From: UBA7862 sp050872785
GTDB lineage: Bacteria; Bacillota; Clostridia; Christensenellales; UBA1242
DNA: 64,000 nucleotides
Assembly (NCBI GenBank): GCA_050872785.1
Contig: JBNMHO010000002.1
Location: 75,081-139,080 of the forward strand
Direction of reading: 5' to 3'
A program made the position numbers and the translations under genes. The stretch's first letter is position 1; every line of letters begins with the position of its first letter. Below the pieces are notes generated by a model. The model was not told where the DNA came from. It made no database searches and saw only the letters and a list, made by a program, of their open reading frames with translations. Shown here piece after piece: positions 10,501 to 25,500 of this stretch.

Positions 10501-13500
10501 TGGCGGCTGGGTGTTTGAAAGTTTTGAAATTGAGGGCTTGGTCTTTGACGGACAAACCACAACCTTTAACCCAGAAGTACAAGATATTGGATATAAGACA
10601 AACTACGATTTCACAACGAACTGGAAAGGGAAAGAAATTAAAGTTACATACAACTTCGGCAATGCAACCTTTACAGACACAGACGGTCAAAGCGGAAGCG
10701 AAATTGTAAAAACTTACACCTACTCAAAGCGTTTTGGCGAAAATGGAACTATGGTCAAAACACTGACGCCTAGCGAAAGCACAACAACCTGCGTAAGATT
10801 TGAAGACGAAGGGGCAGAACACCCACTTTATGCTTTCTCAAGTTTTGTTTCTCTTGATGAAAACGTGGAAGTTGTGAATGGCGAGTTCGAACTTCCAGCA
10901 AAAGATATAACGCTTGTTGCAAAATGGCAAAGTAGAGAAATTAAACTTGTTGTTGAACCAACAGGTGCTGCTATTGGCGAAGATAAAGACGCAAAATTTG
11001 ATTCGCTTGAAAATACTTCGGGATTTAAAGTGTCAAAAGGCATAAGAGCGGGCAAGGACGTTTTGCTTGTTGAAGAGCTTTTGATTGGCGACAAAGTTGA
11101 CCTTGCAACCCTTCCAAAAGCAGTGTGCAGCGGCGAACAATATGCTTATGTCTTCCTTAGAAATTATGCAGGCGAAGGCGTTTGCGAAGAAGGAAATAGA
11201 AGTTATATTGAAAACACAGTGTTTGAAGTGTCAAAGAATAGCAGTGTTAATTTTGACATTATTTGGAACGCAGAAAGTGAAGCATTTGAATTGTGGTTTA
11301 CACTTCTTTGGTCGCCAACTGATGTAACAGTGACTTATGTGCAATCATTGCCAGTTGTAAACGCTCCAACTATCACAGACGCAAGCGGGGACGAAGTGCT
11401 TGACGAAACATCAAACACCGTTTATGGCTACAATAACAGAGCAACGGGATATATAACAGACGCTGCAAAATATCAAACACTTGAAGTTAACAAACTTGGT
11501 GAAATTGGACACACAGAAAGAAACTCTGAAACGGGTGAAAGTGAATTTGTGTTAGGCTTCTCACTTCTTGAAGGTTACAATCTCTTTGGCTGGAAGCAAA
11601 TTGGCTGGACAACTGAAAGAGATCACTCAAAAGTTGACGGAAATTACACAAAACTTAATAATAAAAACAGTTATTTCTTCTCGCCAACTGGCGACCAAAA
11701 TGGGACAACAAACTTGCTTGCTTTTGAAAAGAAAACAAGTGCAGTGAAACTTTATCCAATTTGGGAACAAGAAGATTATGTTTTGAGTTTGAAAGACCAA
11801 ACAAGCAAGAACTTTGACGGACAAAAAGATTTTGTTGTGAAATATGACAGTGTCTTTAGTGTGCAAAAACTTTTGGAAGACGGCGGCATAACTCTTGTTA
11901 CAACTGCTTTTGACACCACAGAAAAGGTTTTCAAAAACTTTGCAAATTGGGTGTATAACGACAAGACTTTTGCAAGTGAAACAAGCCTTGTTTTCTCCAA
12001 AGATTTTGGTGGGTTTATAAATTCTGACGACTTAAGCGACACAAATAGAACTGTTACCCTTAACATGGGTTGGGAAGAGGTGCAATACAGGCTTAAACTC
12101 AACTTGTATTTTGGTGATTATTCCGACAAGGCAAATGTATATTTCTATCGTGACGCAGACGGGTCTTGTTATATCTTGACTGACAATGTTGTAAAATTCT
12201 CTGAACTTAAAACTGACGGAATTCTGCTAAGCAATCTTAAATCACTTCTTCTTGACGAAACAAAACTTTCAAAGACTGTTGGTGATAATGTTTACTCGTT
12301 TGCTGGCTGGGCTTTGACAACAAGAGAAGACGGAAATATCCTAGAACCAACAAAAATGCTTTCTCTTGCAGGTGAAAAGCTTGTAATAAATGAAGATACT
12401 TTTGGCATAGGAAGCGAAGCAAACTTGGAAGAAGAATTGCTTGCATATTTAAACCCAGAAACAGCAACCATTGAACTGACTGCAATGTGGAATTGCTACA
12501 AACTTGTTATAAATGCAAACGAAGGAACATTGACTGACACAACTTCCTCAAAACTTTGGGACGGCGAAAGTGACGGACAAGGAAACGCTTGGACTGCGGA
12601 CGCTGACGGCAATATTTGTCTTTGGACATATTATGGCGCAAACATTGTTTTGAATGAAAAAATTCTTTCTTGGTTTGCAAGGGAAAACTATTCTGCAGAA
12701 ACAAAGACATTTATACATTTTGTCCCACAGTTAGACGCAGACGGAAATGTTGTGCGTGACGAGTTTGATGAAATTGTGTATGACACAGAAAGACTTAGTG
12801 TAAAAGATTCGACATGCGACTTTGTTGTTGTGACAAATGACAATTTGTTTGTTGAATGGATTGGAAATCAAGTTGAAATCGTTGTAAGTCCAAACTCAAA
12901 AACAAATGATGTTGAAGGAAATTTTGACAGTGCTTCTTATGCTCAATTTGAAGCAGCATACAGAGAACTGTTTAGCGAAGTTGACAGCCTTCTTGACGCA
13001 AGCAGATCTCACAAAGTGGAAACAACTGCCGAAACAATAAATGGTGTCAGCGTTACAATTCTTAGACTTGCTGCAAATTATGGCGACCAAATTGACTGCT
13101 TCAACTTGCTTCTAGCCTCGTCCAATGGCGGAAATACTTTCTATGGCTGGACTGACGGATATCTAAATTATTCAACTGTTCCTTTTGTGGCAAAGGATAA
13201 TGACAGCAACAGACTTTATGGACTTTGGAGTGCTGTTGCAATGTTCGAACTCAATGGCGGAAGATATGGACAATCGTCTTCTGCAAAAGAAGTCATTGAC
13301 CCAGTTGCTCCAGAGGGAAGTGACGGGAAAATTAACCTTCCAAAGAAAATGCTAATAAATGAAGGCGGCAGCCCTTATGACGCTGGCCCAAGAAAAGTTG
13401 GATATGAATTTGTCGGCTGGTCGGACAACGCTGGCGGATATAAGACTTACTCTGAATATGTTGCAAAATGGAAAAATTTGTATATTGAAGAATATATAAA

Positions 13501-16500
13501 ATCTTTAACTACGCAAACAGAGGAAGAAAAGAATACAATAAAAAATCAACTTGTAAAAGAAGTTGTTAGAGATCACGAAGTTTATGTTGAAAGATTTAAG
13601 ACTCTTATGGGCGAAGAATATGTGACAAATCTTCTTGCAACATCGTTCAAAGTCTATGACGAAAATAAAGAATATACTCTAACTGGCGATGTAACTTTCT
13701 ATGCTTTGTGGCGACAAGTTAAAGTGACTGTCACATTCTTCAAGAGCATTGACGACTACAAAAACGGTGCCGGGAACGGAACTGACAGTATGGCAACTTA
13801 TGACATTTGGTATGGCGAAACTTGGACGCTTCCAACAAAATATGACACAAGTGATTATGCAACAAAGATTTTTGGCTGGACACATTCAACAGACGGCAAG
13901 CAAGACGCCTTTGCTGGCTGGAATGTTTACAACGCTACAAGCGAAATGAAACTATCTTCTGGCGAAACTGTAGAACTCACTTCCGACAAATTCTTCGCAA
14001 ACTTAATGGACGGCGATAGTGTTAGGAAAAATGTTCACCTTGTGACAATTTGGGAAAGTGTTTCTGTAACAGTCAAGATTAAACTTGGACCTAGCAGCGA
14101 AGATTATGCTTACTATGGCGAGAGTGCTGGGCAAGATTATGGCTATCTTGAAACACTTGTTGAGGGCGATAGCAAATATCTTATTATCTCAAACCCATTC
14201 AGCTCTTTCTATTATCCAAACTTGGATAGAATTGTTCGCTTTGGCAAGGTTGCAAAGGGATATGTTGAACCTTATGGCTATGCAAGTTCAAAAGCTATTG
14301 TCAGCAACACAAAGAACATTCGTGCAACAACTCTCCACATTGCAAAAACTGGCGAAAGCAGATACATTGGCGAAGTGAGAGAAGTAAATGGCAACTATGT
14401 TTATGAACTTGAAGTTGTGTGGGCGGAAGCAGAATGTTTTATTGATAACTACTTCAATGTAAACACAAATATAGGTCACAAATTTTATGAAAGTTTGCAA
14501 GATGCTTTGGAAGATGTTGCCGACAAAGACAACGACACTTTTGAAACACGACAAGCAAACATTATGCTTCTTGACAAAGTTAGTTTAGAGGGCGACACAA
14601 CAAAATATCACTACATTAAAAACACTGTTAACATTGGGTTAAGAAAAGTTGTTGTAGATATTTATAACAAATCAGCAAAAAATATTGTCCTAAGACGACA
14701 AACAACTGGGGTTGCAGTTATTGTTGGCGAAAACGGCTTGTTTGCAATAAGAAACACAACTGACAACTTGTCCTTTAACATTGAAGGCGAAGGCAAGAGC
14801 GGTGATGTGTTTGTTAAAGTGGAAAGTGGTGCTTTTGAAATAACAGGCAGAATTGAAGTAACAAATTTCAACAACACTTTGTCAAGCAAAGGCTCTCTTG
14901 TTTGGGCAGTTGGCGGAAGTGTTACACTTGACGGCGTTAGTTTCAGCGGCAACATGCTTTCTGGAACAAATAGCAGTTTGTTTGGCGGCGTAATTTGTGC
15001 GGAAAGCGGCTGCAGTGTTTCAATTTCTAATGGCGAATTTAAAAACAATAGTGTAGTGGGAACTTTCTCTGACGAGAACTTGTCAACTTATGGCGGAGCG
15101 GTGGCTGTTCTTTCAAAATCTACACTTACAATTAACTCTGTAAAATTCTTGCAAAATATTTCAAGAGTTGGAAATAAAGGACGAAGTTTTGGCGGGGCAA
15201 TTTATGCAAGCGGAAGTGAAGTTTCATATTACTCTTGCTATGTCACGGATACAGATGATAATGGCAATCCAAAACAAGGCAAAAATGATATTTCCTTTAG
15301 AGAAAACAGTGCAATGTTTGGTGGAGCGATTGCAGTTGTTGGCGGACTTGACGGAACTACACTTGTTAAGAGCACATTACAACTTTCTGGACTTATTGAC
15401 GAGGCAGCAGGCAAGACTTGGACTGTCATGATGTATCACAACTTTACTGACGGTGAAGGTGAAAGTGGGAATGATATTTATGCAGTTGACGCAAATGTAG
15501 ATGTGACGGCAATGGCTTCACTTTGCGAAGAAGCAAAAGGCAATGGCGCTGGCATATTTGCGGGAAGCAACACAGATGCAACTATTAAGACATCTATATT
15601 TAGCACAACTTATGCTCAAAATGGCTCGGCTATTTATTTCCGTGGCAACAGTTTGACTGTAAGTGACTCTGTGTTCAGTCAAAATGTGGCAACATCGGGC
15701 AATGTTGTTGACGGTGACGGCGGTGCAATTTATGTTGAAGGGGCAATAGCTCAAACAGCAGTAGTCGTTTTGACTGGCAATGTAATAAGTTATACTTGGG
15801 CAAAACGTGGCGGTGCAATTTATGTTGGCGAAAATGTTAATTTCTCACTTTCTGGCAAAGAGGGTGAACTTTCGTCAATCGAAAAAACTTATGCCGAACT
15901 GGGTGGGGCGATTTACTATGGAAGCACATATGAGGCAGAATCGCAAATAAATTACGTTTCGTTTAAGACTTCAATCTATCTTGAAGACGCAGACGGACAA
16001 AAGATTTATCCAAAGAACGGTGGCGGGATTTATGTCGCAGACGGCAATCTTGTTGTTGCAAATTCTTCGTTTACATTCTGCAGAGCGGACAACGGCGGTG
16101 CTGTGTATATTAAAAAGGGAAAAATCACTTTTAAAAATACAAACACCTTTGAAAAACTGAATGACGTGAGCAGTGGGGTTATTGAAGAAAACCCAAATCT
16201 TGAGGGAAGCGAAGAAAATGCTCTTGCAGCAAGATATGTTGGAAATAACGCAAGTTTTGGTGGTGGACTTTACATTGAAGAAGAAGGCGAGTTTGACTTC
16301 CAATCTGGCGGACTGGGATATAACACTGCAACTGCAACAGCCAGTGCAATTTACAACTATGGCAAGGTGCGACTTGGCGATGTTACATTGGAAGAAAACA
16401 ATTCTACAACATATATCGCAATTCTAAACCAAGGCTCAGTTGAAATTTATGGCAATGCTTTCATTGCAGACGGACAAAGAATTTTCCTTGGCACATATCT

Positions 16501-19500
16501 AAGCGAAACAGTCAAAATTGTTGACGGCAAGAAAGAAACTGTGACCGAAAGAAAATTCCATGAAATTACAATTTCAAAAGAAAATTGGCTGAATAAAAAA
16601 GCAGATAGTGAAGAAGTAAATCATGTTGAAATTGACTTCGTTACAAAAAATGCTGTTATGAACAAACCTGTTGTGCAGTTTGCTTCAGTTATGGAAAACG
16701 GCGAAGAAAACAAGTCAAAACTTTACAACGCTTACAAGCAATATTTGCAAGACGGCAATGAAGAAATATTCACTTTGACACAAAGTGCTTCATTTGTCCT
16801 AAGATGTGATGACGAAAAGTTTGCTCTTGTTTTGGCACTTCACAGTTATGACATTCTCTTTATGGACTTGTCAAAAGACAGTGACGGCAAAGTTATTGCA
16901 AGCAAAACAATTAAATGTGGCGACCCACTAAGCGATGAAACTTTGGCAAGCATAAACAGCATTAAACCAACCAATCTTCGTTATGGCTACACATTTGTTG
17001 GCTGGGCTTATTACAATGAGTATCCAGTTGCAAGCGAAACATACTCTGACTTTGAGGGCTTGGGCGTAAGATATTCATTTAAAGACGATGAAAAGAGTGT
17101 TGATGTTTACTCTCAAATTCTCTCTGGCGAAGGGAAGTTTAACTATATAGAAAACTTGAAAAATGTTAGAAGTGAAGCGGGAAATGAATTTAAGTTCCCA
17201 GCACACAACTTCTATCTATATGCAGTTTGGAAGCCAAATGAATATGATGTTGAATTTGTTTATGAACCTCTAGGTCACATAAATACAACAATTAACAATC
17301 AAGAATTCTCATCAAACCTTGGCATGATGAATGTTCTTAAGAAGAAAGTTGGCTATGGCTTGTCTTTCAATTTGCCACTTGCAAGCGAAGTGAACAAAAC
17401 ATTGTTTGTGACTTATGACGATGTGACAAATGTTGAAAGAGATGCCTCAAATGTTCCACAAAGAGTTACTCTTTCAAGCGGAGAAAGTGTTACAAACTTT
17501 GAACTAGAAACTTCGGGACTGTATGCTGGAAGTTACTTCTATACAAAGCAAATTGCCTTTGGCGAAAGTGTCTTTGAACTTAAATTCTATGTTGGCGAAA
17601 ATGAGGACAGAGCATGGTCTGTGTTTATGAATGATACAGACTTGTCAAGCCCAAAAGTCACGCTTAGAAATTCACTTAACATAGACGGCGAAGAACAAAA
17701 AGTTGACCCAAATGTTTATCCAGAAAAAGTGACATTTGAAAAAGACGGAAACAATGTTAGTTATGAAACATCTGTTGACGAAGACGGAAGATATTTCTTT
17801 GTTGACGCCGAAAGCGGCAGAAAATATGTTTCAAGACAACTTATAAGACTTGACGGCTATGAATTCTCTAACTACAAAATCAACGGCAACTTGGGATATG
17901 GCGCTGGCGACTTGTTTAGAATGGACGAAAGCAACCCAGACTTCAGCGACCTTGGCAGAAAAATAACTGTTACTGTTATGTTCAAAAGGCTTACAGTAAA
18001 GCTTATCCTAAACAACAATGATTCGCAAGAGGGCAGTGTGACGGCAGAAAAAGATGTGTATCCAGGCACAGAAATTTTGCTTCCAACGATGTATGACTTT
18101 GGCGAATTTGAAAACATTGGCAGAAGGGAAAATTACTCGCTTGTTGGCTTCTCAAAAAATAAAAACTATGCAGCGGACGGGCAAGGTGTTTTGTATGCTC
18201 CTGGGGATAGATATGTTGTTACAGAAAGTTCAACGGGCGTGCATGAACTTTATGCAATTTGGGAAGAGGCTGAATGTTTTGTCCAACCTACAAACAGCAC
18301 AAAAGAAACTGAAAAGTGGTTCTATTCTTCACTTTCAAAAGCATTTGAAGATGTTTCATCAAATGTTTATGGCACAACTTACTCGCAATTTAACATTGTT
18401 ATCCTAAAACAAAATGTTGAAGTGAAAAGCGAACTTGTAGTTCTTGCGGATGTAATTTTGAGTGCAAAAGCAGGTGAAGTTACTCTTAAACTTTCTGACG
18501 ACTTTGCAGAAGGCAAGGCTATGTTTGTTGTTGGCGGAACAAGTGTCAGCGGTGACTATACAAAAGCAAAACTTACAATAGACGGCAAGAGCGGAACAAA
18601 TCTTGTTATTTCGCAAGGAACAGTTAAAAATAGAAGTGAAAGTTTGATTGTTGTAAATCCAAATTCGGTGCTTAATATCTTAGGCTATACTCGCTTTGAA
18701 AACGCAACTGTCACAAGCGAAAATCGTGGCGGCATGATTACAGTGTTTGGACAAATGGGGGACGAAGGTGCTCTTTATGGTGTTGTAAATATTTCTGGAA
18801 CTGGTGTTGTGTTCTCTGGAAACAGCAGCACAAACGGTGGTGCAATTTATGTTGGAAGTTATGGCATATTAAACGCTGAAGCAGACGACAAAGACGGAAT
18901 TTCTTTTGGCAAGACAAAAGATGAATATAAAGAAAACACCGCAAGTGGAAATGGCGGAGCAATTTTCGCCCAAGAAAACGCACAGATAACACTTAAAAAT
19001 GTGTGGTTTAAGGAAAATGCTGCTTCTGTTGGCGGAGCTGTTTATATAAGTGCTGACTGCAAGTCAAATATTTCCGATTGCACATTTAGCGGAAATATTG
19101 CAACGGGTTCTTCACTTGGCGGCGGTGCAATTTATTCGCAAGCAGACCTCAAACTCTCTGCAACAACCTTTATGGAGTTTGATTCAAACAACTCTCTTGG
19201 AAATGGCGGTGCTGTGTTCGCTTCGGGTGTGCTTACTTTTGTTGGCAATCCAACATTTACAAAGAACACGGCAAAAACAAGCGGCGGTGCAATTTTCGCA
19301 CCACAAGGGCTTGTGTTTGACGGCGGATATTTTGAAAACAACGTTGCAAGTGAAGGCTTTGGCGGGGCTGTTTATGTAAAAAACATTTTGCAAAAAACAA
19401 CAAGAAATGAAACTTTGACTGTTACATTTAAATCTAACAAAGCAACTTATGCTGGGGCGATTGCAATCATTGATTTGCAACAAAATACATCACTCGACAA

Positions 19501-22500
19501 CTTGTATTTTGACTCTAACGAATATGTAAACGAAGGCGGAGCAATTTATGTAGAAAACGCTGCTCCAAACTTTATGCTCACCCTTGGAAAAACTGTTAAT
19601 ATATCTGGGTCAAAAGCGTTGGGTGGAAATGCACAATATCAACGTGGCGGGGCTGCGTATGTGAAAAACGGGAACTTGCTATTTGAAGGCACGGCAGACG
19701 GAAATGCTGCAGTAAGTGGCGGAGCGTTCTATCTTGAAGGTTTGTCAAGGCTTGTCCTAAATGGTGCAAGGGTTCAAAACTCATCTGCAGAAAGTGACGG
19801 CGGTGCAATTTATGTTGGCGGGTCAAGCTATATCCAATTTACTGGCGACAACACAGTTCTATCTTCAAACTTGGCTCTTCGTGGTGGGGCAATGTTTGTT
19901 AACTCCTCAAATGTAAATACAGTTATCAAAAATGTTACATTTGACGCAAATTCACTTTCTGAAACTTCAATGTTTGGCGAAGTGCTGTATATTTCTGGCA
20001 ATTCGCAAGTGACAATGCAAGGAAACATTGGACTTGTTGTGGCTTCAACAGATAGTCATCAAGTTTATGTTGGAAAGAATGGAACACTTACACTTATAAA
20101 TGCAAAATTTGTAAACAGCGAAAATGTGGAAATTTCGTCAAAGACAACTATTGAATCGGAAATTCGAGGCACTTCTGTTTCGCACGGAAAAATTGTTATG
20201 GACGAAAAGTCTTATATAACAGACATCTATTTCAGCCCAATTTCTAAGGATAAACTAAGTGCAAATATTCAAATATTGACTGTTTCTGGCAATATGTCAA
20301 GCACAATGGAAAATAGGGAAAGAATTGTTATTCACCTTTATGATGTGGCAACGGACGCAAAAATCGAAAATCTTCATATGGTGAAGTTTGACAGTTCAGA
20401 CCTTGCGAGATTTGCAGAAGAATATTTTGAACTTGACGAAGAAACAAAGAAATTTGTTCTTGCTGGAAGCGGCAGTTATCTTGACATCATAAAAATGGCG
20501 GAAGATATTACAATCGACCCAAACGGCGGCGAGATAACCTACAATGGCACAACTTACACAGAGCCATTTAAAATTCAACTTGACGATTCAGACGACAACA
20601 CCCTTAAGTTCCTTGACAATTTGTCGGGCTTTAGGGCGGGATACAAGTTGCAAAACTATTTTGACGGTTATGTTGACGGTGAGGCAACTGGCAGCAGAAG
20701 AATGAATGCTCAAACTATTAAACCTTACAAACAAGTTACATTGAAAGCAGTTTGGGAACAAAGGTCTTACGCTTACAAGTCATATTATCAAAATGAGAAA
20801 TCGGAATACATTGAAGTCGGTGGCGGGAATATCATGTTTACAGACAGGATTTATCTCACCGCACCAGCAAGACAATATCTCACTTGCATAGGCTGGAAAG
20901 TTTTCTATGTTGACGCTACAACTTCAAACTTTGTTCCTCTTATTGATAAAGTTATGGGGCTTAAAGATTCATTCTCACTAAACAGAATGGGCGAAACTGT
21001 TGAAGAAACAAAGTCGAAACTTAAACTTGTTGAAGAAAACGGCGGAACAGTTTGCTTTGTGGCTCAATATGAAGAAACAATGGTCGAAATAATTTTTGAC
21101 GGCAACGGCGGAACAAGCAAGAGTGGCGAAACAATGGTCAAAATGTCCATTCCACAAAGCAGAGAATATTTGACTTATGCTTCACTTCTTGACACATTCA
21201 GCAAGGCTGATTATGCAGTCAATGGCATTTTCACGGGTGACAATAACATTTATCACGAAAATGTTGACACAATGTATGACTTTTCTAACCCTTCAATCTG
21301 CATAAAAGACCTAACAAAGTTGACTCTTCATTGCAACTGGCAAAAGGTGGAAGCAGTTATTATCAAAAATAATGTTTCCGCTGGCGAAATAAATAGAATC
21401 AACTATGAAACAGTTGGCGAAGCAATCAAAAACCTTCTTGACGGCGACACACTTGAAATTGTTTCTAGCAGAATTGAACTTAAATCGGCACTTGTCTTTA
21501 ACAAAGCAATTTCCATAACAGTGACAGCAAGCAAACCTGTGACATTGACAAGAGCAACAAGTCTTTCAAGTTATATGATAAGAGTTGAAAACGGTCAAGT
21601 TACATTTGATAGCAACAACTCTACAATAACTCTTGACGGCAATAATGACGGAAGCACTGACGGGGCAATTTATGTGGCAAGTGGTGCAACTCTTGTTGCG
21701 GGTGATGTGCTTGTGGTGGCAAATCAAAATGTAACAAACAACGGTGCAGCGATTGCAAACAACGGCAGACTTATTCTTGTTGGAGCAAAAATTTTAAACA
21801 GCTCTACAAAGGGAAATGGCGGTGCAATTTGGAACAACGGCAGCTTGCTTGTGACTGATGTGACAATAGAAAATTGCAGTGCAACAAACGGTGGCGCAAT
21901 TTGGACAAGTGGCACAGCAGAAATTGCTGGCGGAACATTTGACCAAAACAGTGCAACAATGGGCGCAAGTGTTTATGTTGGCAACAAAGTTGACGGAACG
22001 GGCGAAGGAATTGTTGTTCATTCTGCAACTTTCCAAAATGGCAACATGGCAACTTATGCAAGCAAAACTCTTGACGAAGTTAAAACATATGGCGGTGCAA
22101 TTTATGTGGCAGAAGGCGTGCAAAGAGTTGTTGTTGGCGTAAGCACTCAAATTATTGGCAACAAAGCAACCTATGGCGGCGGGATATATTATGTCGGCGA
22201 CAAAGTGGCTCCAGCAGTTAGCAACATTAGTTTTGAAGCGGGCTGTGTGTTAAGTGAAAACAGTGCAGTTTATGGCGGTGCAATTTGCTTTGGCCCAGTG
22301 GAAGATAACTTTAACAATCATGTTGTAAGAATTATCTCTGCAGACATAAGGTCAAACACAGCGACCTATGGCGGTGGCATTGCAGTGCTTAAGGGAACGC
22401 TTGAAATTTATGGTGGAAATGTTGGCAAAAATATTTGCTCAGAACTTGGACAAAATATTTATGTTTCACTTGGTGGCAAACTTTCAGTTTATGGCGGAAC

Positions 22501-25500
22501 AATAGGCTCTACTGACACAAGTGGGTCGGAAATTGTTATTGAAGGGAATTCACTTGAAGACCTTAGTGGCAAAATGGAACTTGCTGGTGGCGGTGACATT
22601 TATGACACAGTAAGACTCAAGGGCGGAGCGAAAATTAATGTTAAATCTGACATAACTTCAAGCAAAGTTATATCTGTTGCCATTGAAAATTATCCAGCGG
22701 GAACGGACGAAGTTATTATTGCAACATTTGACGATAATCTTGATTCTGACGCAACAAAATTTGAAGTTGAAAGCAGTCAAAGGGACAACTATAGAACAAG
22801 AACAAGCGGACAAGATGTTGTTATAACTCGTGCAATGTTCTCACTTATCATTGACCCAGACGGCGGAGTGCTTTCAAGTGACATAGCGGGCATTAGACAA
22901 TATGGCACAAGATATGTTGCAGATGTTATGTTTGGAACAAACTTGTCCTCTCTTCTTGCAAACACCAAGGCAGCAAGGGACAGACGAGAATTTGCATATT
23001 GGGGTATTGTGAATGGCGAAACTGTAACACAACTTGCTCTTGACACAACAATGCCATATGGCGACTTGCAAATTAAGGCAGTTTACACTCAAATATTGTT
23101 CGTTTTGACACTTGACTTCAATGACATGGGCGGACTTAGCAAAACAAAAGCAGAATTTAATGTTCAAAATTTGCAAAATGAAAACTTCCGAAACTTCAAA
23201 ATTGATAACGGAAGTGTTAGTGTTGAAGTGTTTGTGACGGGCGAAGGTTCAAACGCAAAACAAACATTGGCAGCCCTAGCTAGCAGACTTAGCAGATTTG
23301 GCTACATGCTTTCTGGCTTTGATTTGACCGCTGGAAATTCTTTCGGAATAAATCTTGACGCAAGCAATTTTGAAATGTCCGCAGAAGACACAACTGTTTA
23401 TGCAATATGGACTGCAAATAGTTATGAAGTTACATTCCATAGCAACCCTTATGAGGGCGAAGAAGAAACAAAGACAATTTCTGTCAATTATGATGAAAAC
23501 TTTACTCTTCTTGGCATTGATGACATTGCTCTTGACGGCTATATTCTATCTGGCTGGGCAATTTCTCGTGACGGAAATGGCAAAACATACAAACTTGGCG
23601 AAAACCTTTTGATGAACAAGGATATGACACAGTCACTCAACTTCTATGCTATCTGGAGTGCAAAACAATATACAGTTGTATATGAAAGTGAACTTACTGA
23701 AGCAACGGGAAATGTTGAAGACACAGTTATGACCTATGGGGAAGAGGGCGAACTTTCATCAAGCAAATTCACAGCCCTTGGATACACTCAGATTGGGTGG
23801 AAGACGGCTGACGGCACTGAATATTTGTTTGCAAACAGTTTGACTGTTAAGAATTTGACAACAGAAGATAAAGTTTCAGTTTATGCAGTGTGGCAAGGCA
23901 ATGAATACATAGTTGCATTGCATGTTGCAAATGACGAAACCTCAAGAACAAAAGAAATTAAAGCAACTTATGGCGACAGCACAAAAAATCTTCCAGACAT
24001 AAGTGAAATTGTTGACACGTATTCAAGACTAACAATGTATTTTGTTGGTTGGACAACTGTTCCAAATGGAAAGACGGAAGATGTGGAATATTCAAATTGT
24101 CAAGTTATCTATAACTTCACAACTGAAGATAGAATTGAACTTTACCCAGTGTTCGTGAAATATTCATTGAACATACTTTCAAACAATGGCGAAGATAAAG
24201 TTTTGGCATTTGAACCAGATAATCAAGGCGTGATTACAGTTAGCAAGCAAGACTTAATTTCATTCGCACTTGTGGGGCATGAAATTGGCTTCTTAAGCAG
24301 AACAAAAGAAGTTTCACTGGGTGCAAGCAATATTAACTTTGACGAACAAGGATATATCACAATTTCAACAAGCGTGTTTACAAAACCAGTCTTTGAATTG
24401 TTTGTTGCGTGGAAGTCACTTCCATATGTCTTGCAATTTGAAGTTGAAGGCGGAAATGGAGAATATCCAACAAGCACAATTTACGTTTCTCCAACTGGAA
24501 CAAACACATATGCTGAGGGTGCAACATCTTGCGTTTTGCCACAAGATATGGAAACTCCTGAAATTTTGCATGGCTGGTCAATGTTGCCAGATGCAAGTGT
24601 TGTAAACTTTGAACTTGGCGCTTCACTTGCTCTAACTCAAGACTTTGTTGCAGAATTTGCAAAATATCAAGACATTTCTCTTGGAATTTTGAAACTCTAT
24701 GGCGTTAGAGAAACAGAGTATAGTATTGTCTATAATCTTAACACCACAAGAACGATTATCGGGGCAAGCGCAACAGATATTGTCGGCGAAAATCAAAATG
24801 AAACAGCAAAATTTGAAATTGGAACAGAGAGCAATATTCTCTTTGCAGACATCAACGGAAATGTTTGGGAAATTGCAGATACTAGGGACGAAAACGACCA
24901 GTATTTTGCATACTTTGCAGGCTGGGCATATTCACCAAGTGCAACCACTCCAGACATCAGACAGTCTTACGAAAATCCAAACGAAGCAACAACAAAATTT
25001 GCGGGAACTGTCACACTTTATGCAGTGTGGGAAGAATATTCAAACCCATTTATCTTCACTTATCTAGACTCCAAGATAGTTGGACTTAGTGAAGAAGGGC
25101 AAACTCTTGAAAATGCAAATATCATTCTTCCAGAACACAAACTTTACAAAGTGGGAACATCAGTCGTTGTTGGCGAAACAATAACTGGAATTTCAGGCCT
25201 TTTGACCGCTGGACAAATTCAATCTTTGAACTTCAAGTTTGTAACAGACGGCTTTGAAATCGAGCCATTTGCTTTTGAAAACACAAATAATCTTTTGGGA
25301 CTTAACAACTTAAAGCAAAATCAAGTGTTTGGCTTTGGTGCTTTTGTAAATGAAACATTGAAAGATATAACATTTGAAGAAAGTGATAACATAGCAATGT
25401 TTGTAGCAAGCGACGGGAATATTTATTCAACTGACGGAACAAGTGCAAGTTTGTTTGCAGTCTTAATTTCAAACATGGGCGGGGAGGCAAATTATGCAGT